Origin: CAYHWW01 sp964360145
Lineage (GTDB): Bacteria > Bdellovibrionota > UBA1018 > CAYHWW01
Length of the DNA stretch: 15,586 nucleotides
Reading direction: 5' to 3'
Assembly (NCBI GenBank): GCA_964360145.1
Contig: CAYHWW010000074.1
Location: forward strand, 1-15,586
The translations under genes were made by a program, and so were the position numbers. This document shows, in pieces, positions 1-6,652 of the stretch (position 1 is the stretch's first letter; each line of letters starts with the position of its first letter). The notes below the pieces were generated by a model. It made no database searches, was not told the origin of the DNA, and worked only from the letters and a program-made list of their open reading frames with translations.

Positions 1-1
1 C

Positions 2-343
2 GCTGCTGGATCGTCTCGACACATCCCTGCGGCGATCAAACGCAGCGTGTGGCTCCGGGACGGAGGCAAATGCACTGAGCCTGGCTGCGGCGCGACGAAG
101 TATTTGCACTACGACCATGTGCAGCCGTTTTTCCTAGGTGGTGGGCACAGTGCCGGGAATCTTAGGCTACTCTGCAGCGCCCATCATGGCGCTGTGACGC
201 GGGAAGTGTTTGGGGGCAGGGCCCTTGAGGCCAGAGCATGCGACGATGAAACCGTGGGCGAAATCGACGATTTACGGGCCAGTCGGCTTCGTTATTCCGC
301 CGCAGGTTCTCCTGAAGACACGGGGCCATCGGATTTCAAGTGA
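2..343 (+). CDS. HNH endonuclease domain protein, C-terminal fragment (5' end outside window)
   Basis: The frame is open from the first bases to TGA at 341-343, giving 113 visible residues with no start in the window. It shows a treble-clef HNH nuclease core. KCTEPGC (residues 23-29) supplies two zinc-type cysteines, YDHVQP (37-42) carries the catalytic Asp-His, NLRLLC (53-58) supplies the Asn and a third Cys, and SAHH (59-62) supplies the final His. Seen: all expected HNH and zinc positions are intact, so the domain looks functional. Known: proteins with this RD-G-KC...DH...NL-LLC-H core at their C-terminus are common in Bdellovibrionota and Myxococcota, usually with an N-terminal helical region of unclear role. 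The tail after residue 70, about 45 residues, has no recognisable motif. A GTG at 47 could be mistaken for a start, but the domain clearly begins upstream of it. The gene converges on gspN and has no evident link to secretion. Substrate and biological role are unknown. Confidence 0.85.
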   Translation, partial: AAGSSRHIPAAIKRSVWLRDGGKCTEPGCGATKYLHYDHVQPFFLGGGHSAGNLRLLCSAHHGAVTREVFGGRALEARACDDETVGEIDDLRASRLRYSAAGSPEDTGPSDFK

Positions 344-457
344 ACGGTAGCTGGCTCCGGCTGAGGTTGAATAATGTGACCTGTGAATAGGGGATCCCAA
401 CCAAAAACCCGGCGAAAATCACTAACTGTGAGTTCTCTGTGCGGCCCCGAAATGTAG

Positions 458-485
458 CAAGACACGCGTCCTACAGTGTGTCTTG
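458..485. repeat. 8-bp inverted repeat, possible hairpin
   Basis: CAAGACAC (458-465) and GTGTCTTG (478-485) are perfect reverse complements separated by 12 nt. One G-T and one C-G pair could extend the stem inward. Neither side carries a run of T long enough for a clear intrinsic terminator. It lies between two convergent genes, so a role in terminating one or both transcripts is possible but unproven. Confidence 0.4.
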
Positions 486-691
486 GTGTCATAAAATTAA
501 AATCGTTGTGCCCATAAGACCCATTACAGACAGCGTTTCTGGGTGGATTCTGCACGGAGTTCGGTTCAGAACTGAACGTTCGAGGTGCTGATAGATCTTT
601 GTCAAATGATCGAATGCAACACCTCACGTCCCTTTCATGACGGCAGACTTCCCGGTGTCGCGGCTCAAGGCGCACCGCGTGTTGTGTGAAA

Positions 692-733
692 GGGCAGCCC
701 TGTGCGCAGTCATGCCCAGGGCAGAAAATGCCC
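692..733 (-). terminator. Possible terminator hairpins after gspN
   Basis: GGGCA (692-696) pairs with TGCCC (713-717), and GGGCA (719-723) pairs with TGCCC (729-733). This gives two successive hairpins directly after the gspN stop codon. Read on the minus strand, the distal hairpin is followed by only three T. Position fits the end of the operon, but stems are 5 bp and the U tract is poor, so this is a weak call. Confidence 0.3.
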
Positions 734-1729
734 TCACCCGCCCGGTGTTGGTGCGGGCATGGCGAGGGTGCCGCCCAGCCGGTAGCGGTACTTACCGTCG
801 GGTTGTTTGCCCGCTGCGAGAATGGCATCGAGGAAGGGAAAGCTTGCCTTCAGTGCCGGAGAGATCTCAAAGTTCGCCGCTAGGTTGAGTTTCACGCCTT
901 CAAGTGGACTGAAATATTTCCGCGCTGTATCCAATGTCGCGTCGCCCGTGAGCTTCGCAACCAAGTCGTCGGTCTTGATATCCTTGCCCACGTCAAAAGC
1001 GCGAATCGTGGCTTTACCTTCAGCGATGCCCACGTTGGCTGTTGCTTCAGCCACGCTGATCTTGGGTAAATTGAAACCGTAGACGGACTGCTGGGGCAAC
1101 AGGAACTTGGAGATCTTCACTCTGGCCGTGCCCGCGGTTTTTTTAGCATCCGCGGTGTCCACGGTGACGTCGATGTCCGCGTCAATGGTGGCCCCGCCAA
1201 TCTGCACGGGGATTTGGGACGTGATCAGTTTGGACTTATCCAAGGCCACGTTCTCCACGGATACATCCACCACGTAGGTGGTGGCGCCAGCACCCACGGT
1301 GCCCGCGGCCCGGCCGCCGAGAAGATCAGCGCTGAAGGAGGCCTTTTTCACAGACATGAAGGGCAAGAGCGAGAAGAGCGATGGCTTCAGCTTCAGCTTC
1401 TCAAGCTTAAGGGACATGCGGTCATCATCCAGGGATTTCAGCTCGATACCGTAGAAAGTGACGGAAGGGCCCAGGATTATGCCCACGGTCATCTTTTCGG
1501 TGCTGAATGCGTATCCCATTTTCTGCGCTTCGATTTTTGCGTGGGCCACGACGAGATTCTGGATGCGTGTCTCGGGCAGCTTGAGAATGAGAAATAAAAA
1601 AAAGAGAAAGATACCCAAGGCCGGCAGTGCCATCCGCTGAAGACTGGATTCGGGAGATTGACCTTCCTGCGCGGGGGCGTCGCTTTGTGAGTCCGCGGCG
1701 GCGGCGGCAGCTTGGCTCAAGGCGTCCAT
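734..1729 (-). CDS. gspN: Type II secretion system protein GspN
   Basis: This is the last gene of the operon, 331 residues. An Ala/Ser/Gln-rich cytoplasmic N-terminus (1-32) is followed by one membrane helix (about 33-50, LPALGIFLFFLFLILKLP). The periplasmic region (about 55-325) is beta-rich, with alternating strands such as TVGIILGPSVTFYGIEL and KLKLKPSLFSLLPF, reminiscent of AsmA-like proteins and of T2SS GspN. The C-terminus is short and Pro/Gly-rich. Known: GspN is absent from many gammaproteobacterial systems but recurs in deltaproteobacterial-type gsp operons. Its exact role is unresolved; association with the inner-membrane platform is the usual proposal. The start ATG lies one base after the gspM stop codon and has no clear Shine-Dalgarno of its own, which suggests translational coupling. 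The family call rests on position, topology and fold pattern rather than a catalytic motif. Confidence 0.82.
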   Translation of the reverse strand: MDALSQAAAAAADSQSDAPAQEGQSPESSLQRMALPALGIFLFFLFLILKLPETRIQNLVVAHAKIEAQKMGYAFSTEKMTVGIILGPSVTFYGIELKSLDDDRMSLKLEKLKLKPSLFSLLPFMSVKKASFSADLLGGRAAGTVGAGATTYVVDVSVENVALDKSKLITSQIPVQIGGATIDADIDVTVDTADAKKTAGTARVKISKFLLPQQSVYGFNLPKISVAEATANVGIAEGKATIRAFDVGKDIKTDDLVAKLTGDATLDTARKYFSPLEGVKLNLAANFEISPALKASFPFLDAILAAGKQPDGKYRYRLGGTLAMPAPTPGG

Positions 1730-1730
1730 G

Positions 1731-2345
1731 TTATTTCACTTTGTATGCCGCGATGGTCACCGCGGCATCCATGAACCCGGACGCATCACCCTTGGTGTCG
1801 ATGCTCAGGTCTTTGATGGTGACGCTGCGTTTGCGTCCTTGTTCAGTGACGTTGAATAGGAATTTGGTGATTTGCCGCAGATTCACCTGGGAAAGTTTTA
1901 CATCCACGAGGATCTCTTTGGATTGCTTGTCTTCCACGCCGTCCCGCTCGTTGCTGATCTCCGCACGGGACCCATCGATGTTGGAAGGTCCCAGCACACC
2001 CTGAGCAAGCTGATTCAAGGGACCCCCTGAATCCATGCTGGTCGCATCCGCCTGGGCCTGCATTTTATATTGTTTGATGGTGTCACTGGACTGCTGCAGG
2101 TAACCGATGAGCTGTTCCCGGCTATCGATGTCGTTTTTCAGGCCACCCACTTTAGCCATGCCCGCCAGCACGGACATGAGGAGCATGAAAGCAACGCCCC
2201 CCACCACGGAGAGTTGCATGATGATCTGGGTGCGGGTGTCCAGTTCGTCATATTTGGCCCTGAGCTGCAGGTAGGCCTCGGACTCCTTGATGGTATCCCA
2301 GAACTCAATGATCTTCGTTTTTAGTTCAGCGAGACGTTCCTGCAC
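1731..2345 (-). CDS. gspM: Type II secretion system inner-membrane protein GspM
   Basis: A 204-residue bitopic protein. It has a short amphipathic, probably coiled-coil cytoplasmic N-terminus (1-38), a membrane helix at about 43-63 (MQLSVVGGVAFMLLMSVLAG), a helical periplasmic stretch (about 68-100), a Gly/Ser linker and a C-terminal alpha/beta domain (about 145-203) fitting the ferredoxin-like fold of GspM. Known: GspM pairs with GspL through these periplasmic domains and stabilises it in the assembly platform. The start is GTG at 2343-2345, chosen because a strong GGAGG lies 6 nt upstream; the gene overlaps the end of gspL by 20 bp. GspM proteins are poorly conserved in sequence, so the assignment depends on topology, size and its place between gspL and gspN. 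Confidence 0.87.
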   Translation of the reverse strand: MQERLAELKTKIIEFWDTIKESEAYLQLRAKYDELDTRTQIIMQLSVVGGVAFMLLMSVLAGMAKVGGLKNDIDSREQLIGYLQQSSDTIKQYKMQAQADATSMDSGGPLNQLAQGVLGPSNIDGSRAEISNERDGVEDKQSKEILVDVKLSQVNLRQITKFLFNVTEQGRKRSVTIKDLSIDTKGDASGFMDAAVTIAAYKVK

Positions 2346-4068
2346 TGGGAGCCTCCGCTATTTTGGCTTTGAATTCGAATTTGGTTTTCCTTGTAACAGG
2401 GTCCGCCGCGGGCGTGCCGCGATTGAAGTCGGTGACGAGTTTGGTGTCTTCAAGAAGCTTCGCCAACCGCTCCGCGTCCGTGGGCTGGCCTAGAAGTCCC
2501 TTCATCTCGAGCCTGCCATCCTTGATGTCGAAGCCAGAGATGTCGAGCACCAGGTCCTTGGGTACGGTCTGGCTGAACTTGTGGAGCACGTCGAGGGCGC
2601 TGAGGCGCTTCTTTTCAGGCTCGGCGGCAGAGGGTTTGAACTTGGAGATCTCTTTATTCACAGCGGATTTCAAGGTGCTAGGTGAGTTGGAATAGGTGGC
2701 AAGCGAGCTCTTCGTCACGGTGCCCAGCACGGACTTGATGGCCCGCTCCATGGATTCCTCTTGCTTGGCGTAGCGGTTGCTGAGCACCAGGTATTGGACC
2801 ATGAGGGTGGCGTAAATGAAGGCAAGGGAAGCCGCCATGTACTTCAACGGCCTGCGAAATGCGGTCAAAGACAAAGCGCTCAAGCCTGAATGCTTGGCGA
2901 ATTCATTCTTGCGGAGGTTGATGTTGGCGCCGCGCTCGGTTTTCACGGTGGAGAGGGCATAGCCCATGGCGGAGGAGAAGTGCGCCTCCGTGCTTTCGGA
3001 GAGCTGCAGGGATTCGCCCAGCACCTTGGTGCTGTAGGCCAGGGCCTCTACTTTCATGTCCAGAGCCTCTTCCAGGTAAAGAGGGAGATTGGGAATGAGG
3101 CTGGAGCCCCCGGTGAGGAGGAGCCGCTGTGGCATCATGTGGTACTGGCTTCGGAAAGAAGTGAGGGCTTGGCGGATCTCGCGAATGATGGGGATCAGCG
3201 CGTCGCCGATGCTTTCCGCGAAGCGCTTCTGCTCATCGGTGATGTCGGCTGCGATGTCAGGGGATTCAAAGTGCTCACGAGTGAGGAGAAAGCCTCCATC
3301 CACCTTGGCCTTCTCTGCTTGTTCCGTGGCGAGGCCGTAGTGCGCGGCGATGGAATGGGTGATGTGATCGCCGCCCACGGGGATGGCGTGGGTCATCACG
3401 GGGCGTTCCGCCACCATCATGTGCAGCACGGTCTGGTGGGCGCCCATGTTGACAATGCAGGCCGGGGCGCCGGCGGCCTCTGGACTGACGGCTTTACTGA
3501 GGAGCTGGCTCATGGCCCAGCCCTCCGTGCTGACGGCGTCGGGGTCCAGGCCCAGGTCTTGAAGCTGCCTTAAGAGAGAGACCAGGTCTTTTTTAAGGGC
3601 AATGCAAACGTAAACTGTTGTTCCCGTCGTGCCCTGGGCTTGGATGATGGAGAAGTCGTAGACCGCGTCCTCCAGCGGCACGGGCAACTCGTCTTCCAGC
3701 TCAAAGGCGATGGTCTTCGTGATGACTTTGCGGTCTTTGGTGGGGAAGTTGAGGAGGCGGGTGGTGACAAGATTGCGGGGCAGACCCACGACCAATCGGT
3801 CTTGACGCATGGGGCGCTCATTCACCACGCGCTTGATGGCATCCAACTGCCCTTGGGACAGAATACGACGCACGGGGTCGAGAGACTTCGGTGCGGGCTG
3901 GCCGCTGTCCTTCTCGGTGGCAGGTACTTCCGCCGTGGGCTGCACGGCTTCCAGCGTCTCTTGCACGCGTTCGAGGAAGTAGTCTTTGAGCTCCAGGCGG
4001 CCAAAGAGGCTCTCCAGCTCGATGGCTTTGACGGAGTGGCTGCCGATGTCCAAGCTAAGGATTTTCAT
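2326..4068 (-). CDS. gspL: GspL, PilM-like actin-fold cytoplasmic domain fused to a GspL-type periplasmic domain
   Basis: A 580-residue protein. The cytoplasmic part (1-405) has the actin/PilM signature: phosphate loop 1 LSLDIGSHSVKAIEL (4-18), a second phosphate-type loop CIVNMGAHQTV (204-214), PVGGDHIT (230-237) and an adenosine-type loop LLLTGGSSLIPNL (316-328). A membrane helix follows (about 409-430, YMAASLAFIYATLMVQYLVL), then a periplasmic helical stalk and a C-terminal alpha/beta domain (about 490-570) like the ferredoxin fold of GspL. Known: GspL recruits the ATPase GspE and binds GspM. Gammaproteobacterial GspL keeps a degenerate actin-like fold; here the nucleotide-binding loops look PilM-like, so ATP binding is plausible (inference). 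A low-complexity insert (about 42-62) breaks the N-terminal actin subdomain. The start ATG lies 3 bp after the gspK stop codon. Automated pipelines may call it PilM; the fused membrane and periplasmic domains and the operon position favour GspL. Confidence 0.92.
   Translation of the reverse strand: MKILSLDIGSHSVKAIELESLFGRLELKDYFLERVQETLEAVQPTAEVPATEKDSGQPAPKSLDPVRRILSQGQLDAIKRVVNERPMRQDRLVVGLPRNLVTTRLLNFPTKDRKVITKTIAFELEDELPVPLEDAVYDFSIIQAQGTTGTTVYVCIALKKDLVSLLRQLQDLGLDPDAVSTEGWAMSQLLSKAVSPEAAGAPACIVNMGAHQTVLHMMVAERPVMTHAIPVGGDHITHSIAAHYGLATEQAEKAKVDGGFLLTREHFESPDIAADITDEQKRFAESIGDALIPIIREIRQALTSFRSQYHMMPQRLLLTGGSSLIPNLPLYLEEALDMKVEALAYSTKVLGESLQLSESTEAHFSSAMGYALSTVKTERGANINLRKNEFAKHSGLSALSLTAFRRPLKYMAASLAFIYATLMVQYLVLSNRYAKQEESMERAIKSVLGTVTKSSLATYSNSPSTLKSAVNKEISKFKPSAAEPEKKRLSALDVLHKFSQTVPKDLVLDISGFDIKDGRLEMKGLLGQPTDAERLAKLLEDTKLVTDFNRGTPAADPVTRKTKFEFKAKIAEAPSAGTSR
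2352..2356 (-). promoter_or_regulatory. Ribosome-binding site of gspM
   Basis: GGAGG on the minus strand, inside the last codons of gspL and 6 nt before GTG at 2343-2345. It decides the non-ATG start of gspM and shows that gspM can initiate independently despite overlapping gspL. Confidence 0.7.
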
Positions 4069-4071
4069 GGT

Positions 4072-5337
4072 CTAATAGGTCCGCCAGTAGACTAAGCTTA
4101 ACCCGTTCGTGTTGTTCTCAGAAGAGCCTTGATTGGGGTTTTGGCCTTGCTTTTGGCCCGCACCCTGCTGATTTTGCCGATCTTCGAAAATGACCCGGGC
4201 CTCGATGTTGCGGGTGGATTGCCCCACCATGGCCGTGGCCTTGACGCGGAAGCTCTCTTCCGCGGTCACCAGCTTGAGGCCCGCCTTGGTCATGCGTTCT
4301 TTGATGGCATCCACTTTGGGGCCCGCGGAGGTTTTCCCCACGGCCTCCCAGAACTTATCCACCTTATCGAAAGGCTTGCCGTGCTCGGGATCATCCCGGG
4401 CCTTCATCAGCTCATTGATTTCCTCCTCGGTGATCTCGGGGATGAGGGACCACAGCGTGGCCTTCGTCACGGTGTTGATGTTGATGCCTGGCGTGGAGAA
4501 CACCGTGAAGGAGGGCTCGATGAGGTCGTAAATCGTGTCATCCAGGCCGGGGATGAAGTGCAGCTCCGCCATGCTGTAAAGTGGCGCGTCCTTCGGCACC
4601 ATCTCATTGGCGCCAGGGAGGGTCAGGCGGCCTTGCTGTTCGCGGTCGTACTTCACGTACATGTGGATGGCCTGCATGATGTCCCGGCCTGTGATGTCCC
4701 GATAGCCCTCCGCAAACTCGCGGTCACTCTCCCGTCTGTTGTGGAGGAGTTTACTGATGGTGTCTTCCACGATGGGTTTAAAGTCCACTTCCGCGGGTGC
4801 GCTGCCCGAAGGTGTGGGGGTTGGCGCGGGCGCGGGTGTGGCCCCTGGTGAGGGGCTGGCGCTGGGGCTGGGGCTTGGCGCCGTGGTGACCAGTAGATTA
4901 TTCATGTTCAGTCGGGATCCCTCGCTCTGGATATGCACCTGGAACTCGCCTTCCATGCTGGAATTTTTTTGGAACTCCTTCAGCGCATCCTTTTGGATAA
5001 CCGATGCATCCTCAGGCACGGGAATGGGGTACATGAAGGGGAAGTTCCAGATCTTCTCCACGAAGGCGCTGGGTAGTGCCGCGGCAATCATGCGGTTCTG
5101 CTCGCTGCCCAGGTAGGCTTTCACCTGTTTGTAGAGAGAGAGCCTGAGAAGCCCCACTTTCATGGCGGCTTTCGCGCTGTAATAGGCCTTGAGGCCGTCC
5201 GTGTAGTTGTAGGCCAATCTCGACTGCATGTGCATGGAGTAGGAGAGCTCGCCGACAACGATGGTGAGGACGGCAAGCGCGCTCATGACCATGAACAGCG
5301 CAATCCCGGCCTGTTTGCGACGCCGCTGGAACGTCAT
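4072..5337 (-). CDS. gspK: Type II secretion system minor pseudopilin GspK
   Basis: 421 residues, the largest pseudopilin, as is usual for GspK. A basic leader ending QAG is followed by the hydrophobic helix IALFMVMSALAVLTIVVGEL (11-30). Position +5 is Met rather than Glu, typical of GspK, which sits at the pseudopilus tip. The large periplasmic domain includes a helix-hairpin-helix-like segment around PGININTVTKATLWSLIPEI (283-302), with the Asn-rich turn found in GspK. Two odd features are a roughly 30-residue Ser/Pro then Ala/Thr/Pro linker (about 153-182) inside the globular region and a Gln/Asn/Gly-rich segment (about 388-412) just before the conserved-looking end SLVYWRTY. Known: GspK with GspI and GspJ forms the tip complex that starts pseudopilus assembly. 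The start ATG overlaps the gspJ stop codon (ATGA). Confidence 0.95.
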   Translation of the reverse strand: MTFQRRRKQAGIALFMVMSALAVLTIVVGELSYSMHMQSRLAYNYTDGLKAYYSAKAAMKVGLLRLSLYKQVKAYLGSEQNRMIAAALPSAFVEKIWNFPFMYPIPVPEDASVIQKDALKEFQKNSSMEGEFQVHIQSEGSRLNMNNLLVTTAPSPSPSASPSPGATPAPAPTPTPSGSAPAEVDFKPIVEDTISKLLHNRRESDREFAEGYRDITGRDIMQAIHMYVKYDREQQGRLTLPGANEMVPKDAPLYSMAELHFIPGLDDTIYDLIEPSFTVFSTPGININTVTKATLWSLIPEITEEEINELMKARDDPEHGKPFDKVDKFWEAVGKTSAGPKVDAIKERMTKAGLKLVTAEESFRVKATAMVGQSTRNIEARVIFEDRQNQQGAGQKQGQNPNQGSSENNTNGLSLVYWRTY

Positions 5338-6125
5338 AGCGCCAGCTCCGGTTTGTACATCTGTACCGCGACGAAGGTGTTCTCTGGGTTCATGGGAGGT
5401 GGGGGAATGACTTCGATGGTGACGCGGATGAGGGCGGGATACTTGTCTTTGGTATCGGCGGACTCCGTATCCCAGCGGTTGGACCAGCGATCATTGGCAC
5501 CATTGAGGTATTCGATTTTCAATGATTTTACGGAGCGCATGATGATGTAACGAACTTCGCTCTCGCTTTTGCGGCCATCGTCGAGGAAGGCGTTGGGGTC
5601 CTCATAGCGCACCAACGCCTTGTCCATGTGACCGCTGGCGTCCTTTGACGCTTTATCGTCCTCTGTCATGTAGATGATCTTCGCGAACTCCGATTCTTTG
5701 CTGTCCTGGTAGAGGCGGGCGTGGCTGTTGGATATGAAACTCAGGCGATTCTGCTCGCCTTGAAAGCGGGAGGGGCGCACGCCGAAACGATTTAACTTTG
5801 GGCCCCAGAAGGCCGTCGCGGGGCCGGGGTCGAAAGGTTCCCCACGGTCACCTCCAGTGGGTTGGGTGCCTGGCTGTATCTGTTCCCGGCGACTCAGGTT
5901 CCCCGGAAGCCCCTTCAGTTGGGGCGTGAAAATCATGAGGATGTCCCGTTCCATCTGAGTCATGGCAACGCGCACGGAATTGTAGAAGTCCGCTTCGTTC
6001 TCCAGCTTTTCCCGCATCTCAAAGGTGCTTGCTGTCAGCTGATACACACCCACGGAAATGAACGAGAGGATCGCCATGGCGATCAGCATCTCAATTAACG
6101 TGAATGCACCTTTATGTTTGTTCAT
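5334..6125 (-). CDS. gspJ: Type II secretion system minor pseudopilin GspJ
   Basis: 263 residues starting at ATG 6123-6125, which overlaps the gspI stop codon as ATGA. The frame stays open further upstream but that would add an implausible leader, whereas this start gives the typical short MNKHKGA. The class III prepilin motif is AFTLIEMLIAMAILSFISVG (7-26). Glu at +5 of the mature protein requires cleavage after Ala7, with Gly6 at -2. The periplasmic domain is mixed beta-strand with Pro/Gly/Arg-rich loops (about 70-110), as expected for GspJ, and ends in strand-like VRYIIMRSVKSLKIEYL and RVTIEVI. Known: GspJ joins GspI and GspK in the pseudopilus tip. The order I-J-K with 4-bp overlaps supports equal production of the three. 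Confidence 0.94.
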   Translation of the reverse strand: MNKHKGAFTLIEMLIAMAILSFISVGVYQLTASTFEMREKLENEADFYNSVRVAMTQMERDILMIFTPQLKGLPGNLSRREQIQPGTQPTGGDRGEPFDPGPATAFWGPKLNRFGVRPSRFQGEQNRLSFISNSHARLYQDSKESEFAKIIYMTEDDKASKDASGHMDKALVRYEDPNAFLDDGRKSESEVRYIIMRSVKSLKIEYLNGANDRWSNRWDTESADTKDKYPALIRVTIEVIPPPPMNPENTFVAVQMYKPELAL

Positions 6126-6652
6126 ATGGCGAAGTTGAAGGTGGCTCCCAAATTGACGAGGTAGGTGGAAAGTCTCACGTTGAGCTCGCCGTCCCCCCGG
6201 GCCCAAGACACGGTAACCACGAGCTCCCGTACCGCTTCTGATAGGAATTTTGTGACGGCCTGGCCCAGGACGCGGGACTTATCGTCCTCACCGCTGTTCT
6301 GAGCGGTTTCGTCCTTGCCGCCGCCGGCGAAAATGCCGAAGTCGGGGAACTTGACCTCCTTCACTTCTCGCTTCCATTTAAAGCGGGCAAAGGGCTCGGG
6401 ATAAACGCCGGTTTCATCTTCCTTCAATTCGCCGAAGGGCTTGCCCTCCATGAGGTGCTCGGATTCCACCATGAGGTTGTGCGCGAGCATCCCACCGATG
6501 TTGATATCCCTGATCTTCACACCGAGGAGAATGCTGCTGCTCTGGGTGGACAAGATCGCGGTGAAGGCGATGGTCATGATGGCCATGGCCATCAACACTT
6601 CAATGAGGGTGAACCCGCGTTTTTTGCCGCGGGGGCTTCGGGCGTTCGTCAT
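6122..6652 (-). CDS. gspI: Type II secretion system minor pseudopilin GspI
   Basis: 176 residues. The basic leader ends KKRG, followed by FTLIEVLMAMAIMTIAF (14-30), so cleavage after Gly13 places Glu at +5. Canonical GspI is about 120-130 residues; this one is longer because of an Asp/Glu/Gly-rich insert (about 106-127) ahead of the C-terminal strands (ELVVTVSWARG and ELNVRLSTYLVNLG). The strand pattern V-V-V-W followed by a second hydrophobic strand is typical of the GspI C-terminus. Known: GspI nucleates the tip with GspJ and GspK. The ATG overlaps the gspH stop codon and the stop overlaps the gspJ start, both as ATGA. Confidence 0.94.
   Translation of the reverse strand: MTNARSPRGKKRGFTLIEVLMAMAIMTIAFTAILSTQSSSILLGVKIRDINIGGMLAHNLMVESEHLMEGKPFGELKEDETGVYPEPFARFKWKREVKEVKFPDFGIFAGGGKDETAQNSGEDDKSRVLGQAVTKFLSEAVRELVVTVSWARGDGELNVRLSTYLVNLGATFNFAI

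Larger units (their letters stand above)
344..733. other. Convergent intergenic region, no convincing gene
   Basis: About 390 bases lie between the HNH gene (+) and gspN (-). Reading frames that cross it have unnatural composition (rich in Cys, His and Pro) and no ribosome-binding site. It contains an 8-bp perfect inverted repeat (458-485), a short dyad (564-577) and GGGCA/TGCCC hairpins next to the gspN stop codon (692-733). No tRNA, insertion sequence or CRISPR structure was seen. It looks slightly more AT-rich around 480-515 than the flanking genes. Confidence 0.6.

Noticed and set aside
292..828. A 178-codon minus-strand frame covering the convergent intergenic region and the end of gspN
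   Set aside because: It overlaps two real genes, has non-protein-like composition rich in Cys, His and Pro, and has no ribosome-binding site or recognisable motif.
4795..4885. Repetitive GC-rich stretch considered as a tandem repeat or CRISPR-like array
   Set aside because: It is the coding sequence of the Ser/Pro/Ala/Thr linker in GspK; the unit is irregular and there are no spacers.
6126..6206. A longer gspJ start 27 codons upstream
   Set aside because: It would give an atypically long leader, overlaps gspI extensively and lacks support; ATG at 6123-6125 fits the ATGA coupling and a normal prepilin leader.
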